DNA from: Zhongshania aliphaticivorans
GTDB taxonomy: Bacteria > Pseudomonadota > Gammaproteobacteria > Pseudomonadales > Spongiibacteraceae
Direction: 5' to 3'
Assembly: GCF_902705875.1 (NCBI RefSeq)
Contig: NZ_CACSIK010000002.1
Coordinates: forward strand, 62,001 to 126,000
DNA length: 64,000 nt
Shown: positions 1-10,634 of the stretch, piece after piece
How positions within the stretch are numbered: the first letter of the stretch is position 1
Layout of the letters: each line of letters opens with the position of its first letter
Made by a program: the position numbers and the translations under genes
Notes under the pieces: model-generated
What the model saw: the letters and a program-made list of their open reading frames with translations, nothing else
Told to the model about the DNA's origin: nothing
Database searches by the model: none

Positions 1-140
1 CTACCACGGAGAGCGCCGTGTTTTTGTAAGGCTTCAACTGCATAGCTTGAGCAGCTGGGATAGAAACGGCAATGCGGAGCCATCAGCGGACTGATAAACA
101 GGCGGTAAAAATGGATGCAGGCGATAAGCAAGCGCTGCAT
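1..140 (-). CDS. yidD: YidD membrane protein insertion efficiency factor (partial, 3' end off window)
   Basis: Reading the minus strand from an ATG at 138-140 gives a protein beginning [19 protein letters not shown] and carrying the family hallmark FYPSCSSYA, followed by a basic HG stretch. YidD is a small (about 70-90 residue) amphipathic protein at the inner membrane thought to help YidC-dependent insertion. The C-terminal half is cut off by the window start. The start codon lies 5 bases beyond the rnpA stop, so the two are very likely co-transcribed in the usual rpmH-rnpA-yidD-yidC order. Family assignment rests on the PSCSxYA motif and the gene order. Confidence 0.9.
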   Translation of the reverse strand, partial: MQRLLIACIHFYRLFISPLMAPHCRFYPSCSSYAVEALQKHGALRG

Positions 141-145
141 ATTAA

Positions 146-523
146 CTAGCCCTCTTGCTGGCGAAAGCGTTTCTCAGCTCGTTTCTCTAATTGATGCCAA
201 AGCTGATTGCAGGTTTCATTCAGTTTTTTGTTACTAAGATCACCCAGACCACGTCTGGCTAATACGATAATATCAATACCCTGTAAATTATGCTTATTCA
301 TTCTGAACGTTTCTCTAATAACACGCTTTATCCGATTGCGTTGTACAGAGAGTTTGACGTTCTTTTTTGCTATAACCAAACCAAGTCTAGCTCGGTTAAG
401 GTCGTTTTTTCGTGCTAAGAACAACAGTTCGGCGGTAGATACTTTAAGGCGTGACTCATCAAATACCGCTTGGTATTCGCTGGCATTTAATAGGCGTGAA
501 GATTTCTCAAAGTGAAAACTCAC
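146..523 (-). CDS. rnpA: Ribonuclease P protein component
   Basis: A 125-residue basic protein, the usual size of RnpA, which binds the catalytic RNase P RNA and helps it remove 5' leaders from pre-tRNAs. It has the typical N-terminal segment ([16 protein letters not shown]), the conserved RNR motif ([15 protein letters not shown], about residues 60-74), and the late LARRG segment. It lies 35 bases downstream of rpmH on the same strand, the standard bacterial arrangement in which ribosomal protein L34 and RnpA share a transcript. The next gene in the operon is yidD. Nothing is unusual about it. Confidence 0.97.
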   Translation of the reverse strand: MSFHFEKSSRLLNASEYQAVFDESRLKVSTAELLFLARKNDLNRARLGLVIAKKNVKLSVQRNRIKRVIRETFRMNKHNLQGIDIIVLARRGLGDLSNKKLNETCNQLWHQLEKRAEKRFRQQEG

Positions 524-558
524 CTTTATACCAGCATAAGCTTATCGTTTAACAGAAC

Positions 559-696
559 TTAAGCTGAAAGAACTGAACGACCTTTTGCACGACGGCGATT
601 GATCAATTTGCGGCCATTTTTTGTAGCCATACGAGCACGGAAACCGTGGTTACGTGCTTTCTTTAAATTGCTTGGTTGGAATGTTCTTTTACTCAT
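559..696 (-). CDS. rpmH: 50S ribosomal protein L34
   Basis: A 45-codon gene on the minus strand, start ATG at 694-696 and stop TAA at 559-561. The translation begins [19 protein letters not shown] and continues with the nearly invariant [21 protein letters not shown] of bacterial L34. L34 is a small, very basic protein of the large ribosomal subunit. It is the first gene of the rpmH-rnpA-yidD operon and marks the left edge of the replication origin region. The C-terminus ends SVLSA. A sigma-70-like promoter lies about 90 bases upstream. Confidence 0.97.
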   Translation of the reverse strand: MSKRTFQPSNLKKARNHGFRARMATKNGRKLINRRRAKGRSVLSA

Positions 697-786
697 GATG
701 CCGTCCGTAATATTGATGAAATTCTGCTACCACTTAAGCGACAGCAGGCACCACCTTTATTAAGGTAGTGAAAAATCGGATCGCGA

Positions 787-815
787 ATTTTAGTGGACAT
801 TGAGCTTAATAGCAA
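787..815 (-). promoter_or_regulatory. Putative sigma-70 promoter for rpmH-rnpA
   Basis: On the minus strand, TTGCTA (810-815) and TAAAAT (787-792) are separated by 17 bases, close to the consensus pair and spacing. It is the best promoter-like pair upstream of rpmH, leaving a leader of roughly 85 bases. Assigned by pattern only. Confidence 0.5.
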
Positions 816-888
816 TGATTTGTAGTTTTTTGTGTTACTTAAGCGTCATACACGCCTATGTACATCTAATTTACATTTTACTAACAGC

Positions 889-897
889 TTATACACA
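889..897 (+). promoter_or_regulatory. DnaA box TTATACACA
   Basis: Matches the TTATNCACA consensus (the R4-like variant). It sits at the left edge of the A/T-rich tract of the origin. Confidence 0.75.
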
Positions 898-1028
898 GGT
901 TGTTTGGGTTTTTTCTATATTGTGTTTATTTTACTCCCATTTTCTTTTTTTATTTTTATAGCTTATTTATCCTGTTGAATAAAAAGGGTTTTTTTGATTT
1001 GTTTTAATATTATTAGTGTGAAGAAAGG

Positions 1029-1037
1029 TGTGGATAA
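1029..1037 (-). promoter_or_regulatory. DnaA box TTATCCACA (perfect)
   Basis: The minus strand reads TTATCCACA, the high-affinity consensus. It lies about 95 bases before the dnaA start codon, at the right edge of the A/T-rich tract, where it could serve both initiation and dnaA autoregulation. Confidence 0.8.
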
Positions 1038-1132
1038 GCTCTGTTTTGACGCGTAGAATGACCAAACTATTTTGTTTGAATTTTATTAGTATCAAGCTTT
1101 CAGCTTAGATACATATTTGGAGGTTGTGAGAG

Positions 1133-2614
1133 TTGTTGGACGCTATTTGGCAGAAATGTATTGCACACTTGCAAGACGAATTGCCTTCTCAGCAATTTAA
1201 TACTTGGATTCGCCCTCTACGTGTCGAATTTATAGATGATCTTATCCGTCTCTGTGCACCCAATCGATTTGTTAGAGATTGGGTGAATGACCGTTTTTAC
1301 ACTCGTATTGTAGAATTGGTCTCTGAGTTATCGCCTCCAGGAAGAAAATTACATGTTGAGCTTGGTATTGCAGAACGATCTTTAAATGGAGGTTCTCAGC
1401 ATGGTGTCAGTACTCAGTCCAGTTCTAGTGCTCATCATGCCGCTAGGTCAGCACCAGCTCCTATTCATAATAAGTCCTTTGCCCCGTCTCCTCCTCCGGC
1501 CAGCTCTCCAGCTAAGCCTGTTTCATCTTCTGAATCGTCGCCAGCCATTATAACTGGTCAACGGCAAGTTGAGGTTGAAGGCGGTATTCGGCATCAGAGT
1601 TCCTTAATGGAATCGTATACCTTTGACACTTTTGTTGAAGGGAAGTCTAACCAACTAGCTAGAGCAGCTGCCAGCCAAGTTGCCAGTAATCCTGGTCGTG
1701 GCTACAACCCGTTATTTCTTTATGGGGGGGTTGGTCTTGGTAAAACGCATTTAATGCATGCAGTTGGTAATGCATTAATGGAAAAAAACCCAAATGCGAA
1801 AGTGGTTTATTTACATTCAGAGCGTTTTGTTGCAGATATGGTTAAAGCCCTCCAGCTGAATGCGATTAATGAGTTTAAGCGGTATTACCGTTCAGTGGAC
1901 GCACTTTTAATAGACGATATTCAGTTTTTCTCAGGTAAAGATCGTTCCCAAGAAGAGTTTTTTCATACTTTCAATGCACTGCTTGAAGGTGGCCAGCAAA
2001 TGATACTTACTTGTGACAGATACCCTAAAGAAATCAAAGGCTTAGAAGAGCGTTTGAAGTCTCGATTTGGTTGGGGGCTGACGGTCGCTGTTGAACCGCC
2101 TGAGTTGGAGACTCGTGTTGCTATACTGCTCAAAAAAGCTGAGCAAGAAAATACCGTTCTTCCTTCTGATGCCGCATTCTTTATTGCACAACGTGTTCGC
2201 TCTAATGTGAGAGAGTTAGAGGGTGTTTTAAAACGTGTTATTGCCAGCTCGCGATTTATGGCGAAACCAATCGATATTCCATTAATTAAGGAATCGCTAA
2301 AAGATTTATTGGCATTACAAGATAAACAAGTCAGCTTGGATAATATTCAGCGCACTGTAGCTGAATATTATAAAATTAAAATTGCGGATTTGATGTCAAA
2401 ACGACGTAGTCGTTCCGTTGCTCGCCCTCGACAAGTAGCAATGGCCTTATCTAAGGAGCTAACAAATCACAGTCTTCCGGAAATAGGTGAAGGTTTTGGT
2501 GGCCGTGATCACACCACAGTGCTTCATGCTTGTCGAAAGATAAAAGAGTTGCGTGAAAGTGATGGTGATATACGGGAAGACTATCAAAATTTAATAAGGC
2601 TACTTACCAGTTGA
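1133..2614 (+). CDS. dnaA: Chromosomal replication initiator DnaA
   Basis: A 493-residue DnaA with all four domains. Domain I (about 1-80) includes [13 protein letters not shown] and NRFVRDWV. A Ser/Pro/Ala-rich linker covers about 85-150. The AAA+ domain has Walker A GGVGLGKT at 198-205 and Walker B LLIDDIQ near 258-264. The C-terminal DNA-binding domain carries the signature [12 protein letters not shown] near 459. DnaA-ATP binds DnaA boxes and melts oriC. The start is TTG at 1133: an in-frame TGA at 1127-1129 rules out anything upstream, and GGAGG at 1119-1123 gives good spacing. A second TTG follows immediately at 1136. A UUG start on dnaA suggests deliberately limited translation. dnaN follows 89 bases downstream. 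Confidence 0.98.
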   Translation: MLDAIWQKCIAHLQDELPSQQFNTWIRPLRVEFIDDLIRLCAPNRFVRDWVNDRFYTRIVELVSELSPPGRKLHVELGIAERSLNGGSQHGVSTQSSSSAHHAARSAPAPIHNKSFAPSPPPASSPAKPVSSSESSPAIITGQRQVEVEGGIRHQSSLMESYTFDTFVEGKSNQLARAAASQVASNPGRGYNPLFLYGGVGLGKTHLMHAVGNALMEKNPNAKVVYLHSERFVADMVKALQLNAINEFKRYYRSVDALLIDDIQFFSGKDRSQEEFFHTFNALLEGGQQMILTCDRYPKEIKGLEERLKSRFGWGLTVAVEPPELETRVAILLKKAEQENTVLPSDAAFFIAQRVRSNVRELEGVLKRVIASSRFMAKPIDIPLIKESLKDLLALQDKQVSLDNIQRTVAEYYKIKIADLMSKRRSRSVARPRQVAMALSKELTNHSLPEIGEGFGGRDHTTVLHACRKIKELRESDGDIREDYQNLIRLLTS

Positions 2615-2703
2615 TCTGATGTTTAGTGGCGCGTTATATAATACAGTAGTCATAGTTTGTATTAACCTTTAAATTATTACTTAAAAGAACAGGAACTAGG
2701 CGC

Positions 2704-3810
2704 ATGAAATTTTCTATTTCGCGGGAAGCGTTGATTAAGCCCTTAAATTTGGTTGCGGGTGTTGTTGAACGCAGGCAAACCTTACCAATTCTTGCGAACG
2801 TGCAGCTTGTTTTAAACGGCCAGGAGTTGGCTCTTACCGGTACAGACTTAGAAGTAGAGCTAATTGGTCGTGTTCATTTAGATGATGTTTCAAGTGAGTC
2901 GGGTGAAATAACGATTCCAGCAAGGAAACTGGTCGACATTTGTAAAGCCTTGCCAGACGGTTCAGATGTTAAGTTTCAATTGGACGACCAAAAATTAATA
3001 CTTAAATCTGGTCGTAGTCGTTTTCAGTTATCTACCCTACCCGCAAATGATTTTCCCAGTGTTGAGCAAGCTAAAGGTGGTCAGTCTTTCACGCTTAAAC
3101 AAGGTGAGTTAAAGCGATTAATAGAACGAACCAGCTTTGCTATGGCACAGCAAGACGTTCGTTATTATTTAAATGGGATGTTGTTTGAAGTTACTAATGG
3201 CCAGTTGCGGGTTGTTGCTACAGACGGCCACCGCCTTGCTATGGCGACTTTTCAGGGTGATATTGCTGTTGATACCGCCGCTCATGTCATTGTCCCGAGA
3301 AAAGGTGTTGTTGAACTGGCCAGATTGCTGATCAATGAAGATCAAGACGCTGAAGTCATTGTAGGCGGTAATCATATTCGCGTGGTGACAGCTGATTTTA
3401 CTTTCACTTCCAAATTAATAGACGGTAAGTTCCCTGACTACGACCGGGTGCTACCCCGAAACAGTACCAAAGTTGTTTTGGGTTCAAGGGCAGAACTTAA
3501 GCAAGCTTTTGCTAGAACGGCAATATTGTCCAACGAGAAATACCGTGGGATACGGATGCTTCTGACAAGTGGAGAGCTTAGGATTATTGCTAACAACCCT
3601 GAGCAAGAAGAGGCGGAAGAAACTGTTGCAGTTGATTATCAAGGCGACAGCTTAGAGATAGGTTTTAATGTAAGTTATTTGCTAGATGTTTTATCGGCAA
3701 TACATGGTGAGTCCGCGAAATTTTCACTTTCAGACGCCAACAGCTCTACATTAATTGAAGAGGCTGAAGGTGGTGGTTGTCAGTATGTAGTGATGCCAAT
3801 GCGTTTGTAA
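2704..3810 (+). CDS. dnaN: DNA polymerase III beta subunit (sliding clamp)
   Basis: A 368-residue clamp protein of standard length, beginning MKFSISREALIKPLNLVAGVVERRQTLPILANV split over the usual first domain. It contains the family segments TGTDLEVEL, ATDGHRLAM and the C-terminal VMPMRL, which forms part of the partner-binding groove. The dimeric ring encircles DNA and tethers polymerase III and other clamp-binding enzymes. It follows dnaA and precedes recF on the same strand, as in most gammaproteobacteria. The ribosome site is AGGAA about 8 bases before the ATG. No unusual features. Confidence 0.98.
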   Translation: MKFSISREALIKPLNLVAGVVERRQTLPILANVQLVLNGQELALTGTDLEVELIGRVHLDDVSSESGEITIPARKLVDICKALPDGSDVKFQLDDQKLILKSGRSRFQLSTLPANDFPSVEQAKGGQSFTLKQGELKRLIERTSFAMAQQDVRYYLNGMLFEVTNGQLRVVATDGHRLAMATFQGDIAVDTAAHVIVPRKGVVELARLLINEDQDAEVIVGGNHIRVVTADFTFTSKLIDGKFPDYDRVLPRNSTKVVLGSRAELKQAFARTAILSNEKYRGIRMLLTSGELRIIANNPEQEEAEETVAVDYQGDSLEIGFNVSYLLDVLSAIHGESAKFSLSDANSSTLIEEAEGGGCQYVVMPMRL

Positions 3811-3946
3811 TGTCTAATCATTACGTGACATGCTTTGTTTCAATTGTATTATATTTCCATGATTTAAGGCGTGTCACTATCTTACCCACCTCTTCCCTCT
3901 CCCCTTCTTGTTATATCGAGCCATATGTTTTTTTTCGGTATTACGT

Positions 3947-5071
3947 ATGTATCTAGAAAAATTGAGCATCTATAACTTTAGAAATATACAGCAGGTAGAT
4001 CTGTCAGGGTTTTGTGCTTTCAATTTTATACATGGCATTAATGGTAGTGGGAAAACCAGCATATTAGAGTCTATTCATACCCTTGCTCTTAGTCGTTCAT
4101 TTCGTTCCCGTAAGATGGAGTCTGTTATTTCTTATGGGTTTGATGCTTTAACGGTACGTGGAGAGATTGTCGTTGATAATAAAAATGTAAATACGGTTAT
4201 AGGCGTTAGTCGCCCGAAAAAAGGTTCTGTTGTCGTTAAGATAAATGGTGAAAAGCTGTCCACTGTTGGGGAGCTAGCTGGTGTTTTACCTGTTCAAGTT
4301 ATTAACCCTGCTAGTTTCGAGCTATTAGAAGGTAGCCCTTCAGTTCGGCGGCAATATCTGGATTGGGGAGTGTTCCACGTGAAACACTCTGGTTTTTATG
4401 AATTTTGGCCAAGGTATAGGAAAGCGCTGCTACAGCGTAATTCTTTGCTCAGACGTGGTAATATAGAGGCTTGTCAGCTCGCGCCGTGGGATCGAGAATT
4501 AGCGGTTATGGCGGCTTATATACATGAAGAGCGAAAAAAACACTTTAAACTTCTAGAGCAAGCCTTCAATCCTATATATGCTCGTTTGCTTAAACTTAGT
4601 GGCGTTGATGATGGGGCAAGTTCTATGCCTCCTCTTAGTATGGTAATGCATGCAGGGTGGAAGGTAGATGAGATCGATTTTGAAGAACACCTGAAAAACA
4701 ACTTAACAAGTGATCTTAGAGCAGGGTTTACCCGCTCGGGACCACACCGAGCCGATATAGAGTTCAAAATTGGTCGTTTGCCTGCAGGAGATGTACTTTC
4801 TCGTGGACAAATTAAAACACTGGTTTGCGCTTTAAAGCTAGCTCAATCAAAAGTTTTACTTGATCAGGGTGTTTCAACGGTTTTTCTTGTCGATGATTTA
4901 GCTGCTGAGTTAGACCAGTACCGTTGTATGGCAGTGTTTGCTGAGCTTGTTAGCTTGGGGGTTCAAGTGTTTGCTAGCTCTGTTAAGCGTTCAGATTTAA
5001 ATGATGAATGGTGCAAAGGAAAAGGCTTGAAAAGGTTTCACGTGGAACATGGGTCCATTGCAGAGTGTTAA
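3947..5071 (+). CDS. recF: DNA replication and repair protein RecF
   Basis: An SMC-like ATPase that loads RecA at single-strand gaps with RecO and RecR. Walker A is GINGSGKT at residues 30-37, the ABC signature is LSRGQIKTLVCALKLAQ, and Walker B is VFLVDDLAAELD. An in-frame TTG at 3908 would give 13 extra residues, but the family begins with a short M-x-L-x-x-L-x-I-x-N-F-R-N stretch, so I use the ATG at 3947 (374 residues, normal length). The ribosome site is poor, which fits weak RecF expression. Two parS-type palindromes lie inside the coding sequence and are read as VFHVKH and RFHVEH. Part of the dnaA-dnaN-recF-gyrB series. Confidence 0.97.
   Translation: MYLEKLSIYNFRNIQQVDLSGFCAFNFIHGINGSGKTSILESIHTLALSRSFRSRKMESVISYGFDALTVRGEIVVDNKNVNTVIGVSRPKKGSVVVKINGEKLSTVGELAGVLPVQVINPASFELLEGSPSVRRQYLDWGVFHVKHSGFYEFWPRYRKALLQRNSLLRRGNIEACQLAPWDRELAVMAAYIHEERKKHFKLLEQAFNPIYARLLKLSGVDDGASSMPPLSMVMHAGWKVDEIDFEEHLKNNLTSDLRAGFTRSGPHRADIEFKIGRLPAGDVLSRGQIKTLVCALKLAQSKVLLDQGVSTVFLVDDLAAELDQYRCMAVFAELVSLGVQVFASSVKRSDLNDEWCKGKGLKRFHVEHGSIAEC
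4368..4389. promoter_or_regulatory. parS centromere-like site 1 (inside recF)
   Basis: TGTTCCACGTGAAACA at 4371-4386 matches the ParB target consensus TGTTNCACGTGAAACA. Including flanks, GAG and CTC extend the palindrome to 22 bases with a single mismatched pair. ParB bound here would mark the origin region for segregation by ParA. parA and parB are not in the window. Confidence 0.85.
5034..5049. promoter_or_regulatory. parS centromere-like site 2 (end of recF)
   Basis: GGTTTCACGTGGAACA differs from the 16-base parS consensus only at the first base. It lies 24-38 bases before the recF stop codon and about 660 bases from site 1. A scan for other CACGTG cores (for example near 27372 and 44155) found none with parS flanks. 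Confidence 0.8.
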
Positions 5072-5178
5072 AGTGTGATCGTTTTTTTTGACGATTTTCA
5101 CAGAAGTTTTGGGTGTAAGTAAGGCAGTGTGTTGCTGCGAATATACAATAAGTTGAATGTCCGGCATTCGGATACTGA

Positions 5179-7608
<2,430 letters not shown>

Positions 7609-7619
7609 TGGGCTAATTT

Positions 7620-7658
7620 ATGCTCGGCGTTACAAATGATGCGTTGTAACCCGAGCAT
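7620..7658 (+). terminator. Hairpin terminator after gyrB
   Basis: A 15-base-pair inverted repeat (ATGCTCGG..GTTACAA against TTGTAACCCGAGCAT, one bulged base) with an 8-base loop, followed by a short AT/T tract. It lies between convergent gyrB and the acyltransferase gene. The T run is weak, so rho-independence is not certain. Confidence 0.55.
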
Positions 7659-7724
7659 ATTTTGAAATAGACATTGAATACTTATGACATAGGTTTTTTT
7701 GATTGATAATACCGTAAGTAAGGC

Positions 7725-8447
7725 TTAAAGGAGTTCACACTGAGCTTCGATCCAGTTCTCTACTTCTAGCATTAGTTCGCGGCTTTCTCTATTTGAAGTT
7801 GGAATAGGGTCACCGATGACAAGGGTTATGGTGCCGGGTTTTATTTTGAGTCCTTTCGCAGGCCAAAGCTTGCCACCGTTGTGTGCTATCGGTAATACTG
7901 CGACACCCGCCTCAATGGCAATACCTGCCCCACTACGGGCGTATTTACCACGTTTGCCCACTGGGGTTCGAGTGCCCTCAGGAAATATAAGTAAGCTGTA
8001 GTTATTTCTAAGGCGAGATAGGCCCTGCTCCATCGTCTGTCGAATCGCTGCCCTTGGGTTACTGCGGTCGATACCAATAGCGTTCATCATTCTTAGTGCC
8101 CAGCCAAAAAACGGGATATTGAATAACTCTCGTTTTACAACTGTGGCAACGGGAAATAGATACCACTGTAAATAAAATGTCTCCCACTGGCTTTGGTGCT
8201 TCGCCATAGCAACATATGGAGTATCTTTTGGAAGTGTGCCCTTTACTTGAGTTTTTACGCCACAACAAATGCGTAACCAATAAATTATTAGCGCATTACC
8301 CAGTACAAAATAGCGACCGCGTATATGAAAAGGGAGGAAAGAGGTAAACAAAAGTCCGCTAACACTAACAACAACGGTGATTAAGGCATAACCGATAAAA
8401 AAAAGTGATGAGCGTATCGTCAATATAAAATTAGCAATATTTTCCAT
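7725..8447 (-). CDS. 1-acyl-sn-glycerol-3-phosphate acyltransferase (PlsC family, LptA-like)
   Basis: A 240-residue membrane acyltransferase that transfers an acyl chain to lysophosphatidic acid to make phosphatidic acid. Block I is AKHQSQWETF, an HX4E variant of the usual HX4D catalytic motif. Block III is FPEGTRTP, and a block IV-like VLPIAHNGG follows. Two hydrophobic stretches near the N-terminus (about residues 8-30 and 40-58) anchor it in the inner membrane. In Pseudomonas the paralogue called lptA sits in the same place next to gyrB, also with glyS/glyQ nearby. Here it is separated from glyS by only 99 bases, and no gmhB lies between them. The ATG is at 8447. Confidence 0.88.
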   Translation of the reverse strand: MENIANFILTIRSSLFFIGYALITVVVSVSGLLFTSFLPFHIRGRYFVLGNALIIYWLRICCGVKTQVKGTLPKDTPYVAMAKHQSQWETFYLQWYLFPVATVVKRELFNIPFFGWALRMMNAIGIDRSNPRAAIRQTMEQGLSRLRNNYSLLIFPEGTRTPVGKRGKYARSGAGIAIEAGVAVLPIAHNGGKLWPAKGLKIKPGTITLVIGDPIPTSNRESRELMLEVENWIEAQCELL

Positions 8448-8489
8448 ACAAGAATTTAACCTTATTCAACACAGTGTTATGCATAAAGC

Positions 8490-8516
8490 GGGGACGGCTT
8501 GGAAACAGCCCTCCCC
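8490..8516 (-). terminator. Hairpin downstream of glyS
   Basis: GGGGACGGCT and AGCCCTCCCC pair over 10 positions with one mismatch around a 7-base loop. On the minus strand it is followed by GCTTTAT, a weak U tract. It could attenuate rather than stop transcription into the acyltransferase gene. Confidence 0.4.
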
Positions 8517-8546
8517 CACCGTAGAAATCCAACAAATCGGTAAATA

Positions 8547-10634
8547 TTATTTACCAACTACAAGTAAGGAAATATCAGCAACTTGCAAAAACAAGTCTTG
8601 AAGTTGTTTTAGTAAAGCTTGTCGATTGCTGCGTAATGCAGCTTCATCTGCATTGACCATAACGTGTTCAAAGAAAGCATCTACGGTGGGCTGCAAGGCG
8701 GCGAGTGCCTTTAAACCTCCTTCGTAGTCAGCGACAGCAAATAATGGCGATACCTTAGTTTTTTGCAAAGTTAATTGCTCTGCGAGAGCAATTTCTGCAG
8801 GCTCTTGAAGTAATGCGGGATCCACAGTCTGACTTATTGGGGCATTTACTTTCGCAAGAATGTTGGAGACACGTTTGTTAGCAGAAGCCAGTGCAGAAGC
8901 CTCCGGCATTTGGTTGAAAGCCTGCACTGCATTAATACGCTGATCTATATCTAAGGGTGCACTCAAATGTTTTGCGTTAACAGAGAGGAATACCTCGGCG
9001 GAAATACCTCGGTCTTCATAGCCGGCTCGCAACCGATCAATAATATAAGCAATGACAGCGTCGCTTAGCTTAGGGTTGTCATCAAATTTGCCATGCTTTT
9101 CGATAGCTAGTTTGACCAAATCAGCAAGGTCCAGTTGAAGCTTTTTTTCAATGATAATGCGCAAAATACCAAGGGATGCACGACGTAATGCAAAGGGATC
9201 TTTTGAGCCGGTTGGTATTTGTCCAATCCCGAAAATACCAGTAATAGTATCTAAACGATCGGCAAGTGCGACGATGGTACCGGTCATGGTGGTGGGTAAA
9301 GTATCGCCTGCAAATCGCGGCATATATTGCTCGTTCATAGTGAGCGCGACTTCATTTTCTTCACCGTCATTTTGGGCATAGTAATAACCAGCTATACCCT
9401 GCATATCATCGAACTCAAGCACCATGTCGGTAACTAAATCACTTTTAGAGAGTTCTGCGGCTCGTTTTACAAGTGTAGCATCTGCCCCTAGGTGCTCTGC
9501 TATATTAGAACTTAGCTCAGCCACGCGGCAGGTTTTATCATAAATGGTGCCTAACTTGTCTTGGAAAACAATGTTAGCGAGTTTGTCTCGGCGTTGTTCA
9601 AGACTGGTTTTACAATCGGTTTCAAAAAAGAAAGCGGCATCACTAAGTCGTGGACGAATAACGCGCTCGTTGCCATCGATAACTTTTTGAGGGTCGTGAC
9701 TTTCAATATTTGCAACTGTAATAAAGTGTGGCATAAGCATGTTGTTAGCATCAACAATGTGAAAATATTTTTGATGCTCTTTCATTGATGAAATTAATGC
9801 TTCTGCAGGTACTTTTAAGAAACGCTGTTCAAAGCTACCGGCTAATGAAACAGGCCATTCTACTAAGGAGTTAACTTCATCTAATAAATCTTCACTGATA
9901 ACAGTGTTACCGCCTAGATTAATACCCAGTTCAGTAATTTGATTGCGGATAATATCTTGTCGTTGCTGGTAATCCGCAATAACTTTTCCCTGTTCTTTAA
10001 GGATAGTTTCATAACTATTGGCGGACAATATTTCTAATTCATGAGTACAATGAAAACGATGTCCTCTCGTATTATTAGACGATGTTAGGCCAAAAATATT
10101 TTCTTGAATGGTTTCATTGCCAAAAACAATGGCGAGCCATTGAATGGGTCTTACAAATTCGGTTCGAGACGACCCCCACCGCATTCTCTTAGCGATGGGC
10201 AGTGAATTTAATGCTGAATCAATGGTAGAAGCGATAATACTTTTTGTTTCCACACCTTTAGCAATACTGCGATAGCAGAGTTTTTCTTGTTTGCCATCAT
10301 TTGCAATAAACTGATGTATTTCTTCAATATTTAGCTTATTTTTTTTGGCAAAGGCCAAGGCAGCATTGGTTGCATTGCCGGCATCGTCAAAGGCAACTTT
10401 GACAGGTGGCCCCCAAATCTCTAATTCTTTGTCCGCTGCGGTTTCCGCTAAATCAGATATAAGTATGGCTAGACGGCGAGGTGTTGCAAAGCTTTTGCTT
10501 GATGAGAAAGTTAAACCCAGACCAGCAAGCTGGGATCTAATACTTTCTGAAAAAGCATTTGATAATGTTTTTAAAGATTTTGGTGGTAATTCTTCAGTAC
10601 CAATTTCAATTAATAAATCACGGACGTGGTTCAT
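8547..10634 (-). CDS. glyS: Glycyl-tRNA synthetase beta subunit
   Basis: A 695-residue beta subunit of the bacterial alpha2beta2 glycyl-tRNA synthetase, which binds tRNA-Gly and is needed for charging. The start [19 protein letters not shown] is the family signature. The middle contains the HD-like segment and TGIFGIGQIPTGSKDPFALRRASLGILRII region, and the end has an anticodon-binding DALR-like region with FFEHVMVNADE. The ATG overlaps the glyQ stop in a TAATG junction, so the two subunits are translationally coupled. Length is normal. Confidence 0.97.
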   Translation of the reverse strand: MNHVRDLLIEIGTEELPPKSLKTLSNAFSESIRSQLAGLGLTFSSSKSFATPRRLAILISDLAETAADKELEIWGPPVKVAFDDAGNATNAALAFAKKNKLNIEEIHQFIANDGKQEKLCYRSIAKGVETKSIIASTIDSALNSLPIAKRMRWGSSRTEFVRPIQWLAIVFGNETIQENIFGLTSSNNTRGHRFHCTHELEILSANSYETILKEQGKVIADYQQRQDIIRNQITELGINLGGNTVISEDLLDEVNSLVEWPVSLAGSFEQRFLKVPAEALISSMKEHQKYFHIVDANNMLMPHFITVANIESHDPQKVIDGNERVIRPRLSDAAFFFETDCKTSLEQRRDKLANIVFQDKLGTIYDKTCRVAELSSNIAEHLGADATLVKRAAELSKSDLVTDMVLEFDDMQGIAGYYYAQNDGEENEVALTMNEQYMPRFAGDTLPTTMTGTIVALADRLDTITGIFGIGQIPTGSKDPFALRRASLGILRIIIEKKLQLDLADLVKLAIEKHGKFDDNPKLSDAVIAYIIDRLRAGYEDRGISAEVFLSVNAKHLSAPLDIDQRINAVQAFNQMPEASALASANKRVSNILAKVNAPISQTVDPALLQEPAEIALAEQLTLQKTKVSPLFAVADYEGGLKALAALQPTVDAFFEHVMVNADEAALRSNRQALLKQLQDLFLQVADISLLVVGK

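Larger units (their letters stand above)
697..1132. other. oriC: Chromosomal replication origin region (oriC), rpmH-dnaA intergenic
   Basis: This 436-base gap between divergent rpmH and dnaA is the classical oriC position in pseudomonads and relatives. It holds two good DnaA boxes: TTATACACA at 889-897 on the plus strand and a perfect TTATCCACA on the minus strand (plus-strand TGTGGATAA at 1029-1037). Between them, about 900-1020, lies a very A/T-rich, T-run-rich tract suited to be the DNA unwinding element. I see only two strong boxes, fewer than is typical for this position; weaker boxes may exist that cannot be judged by eye. The dnaA promoter must also lie here. No open reading frame of interest was seen. 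Confidence 0.8.

Noticed and set aside
207-515. Open frame on the plus strand opposite rnpA
   Set aside because: It is the antisense of rnpA, has no family-like motif, and rnpA is certain.
3908-3946. Earlier TTG start for recF
   Set aside because: Adds 13 hydrophobic residues not seen in RecF; the ATG at 3947 matches the family N-terminus.
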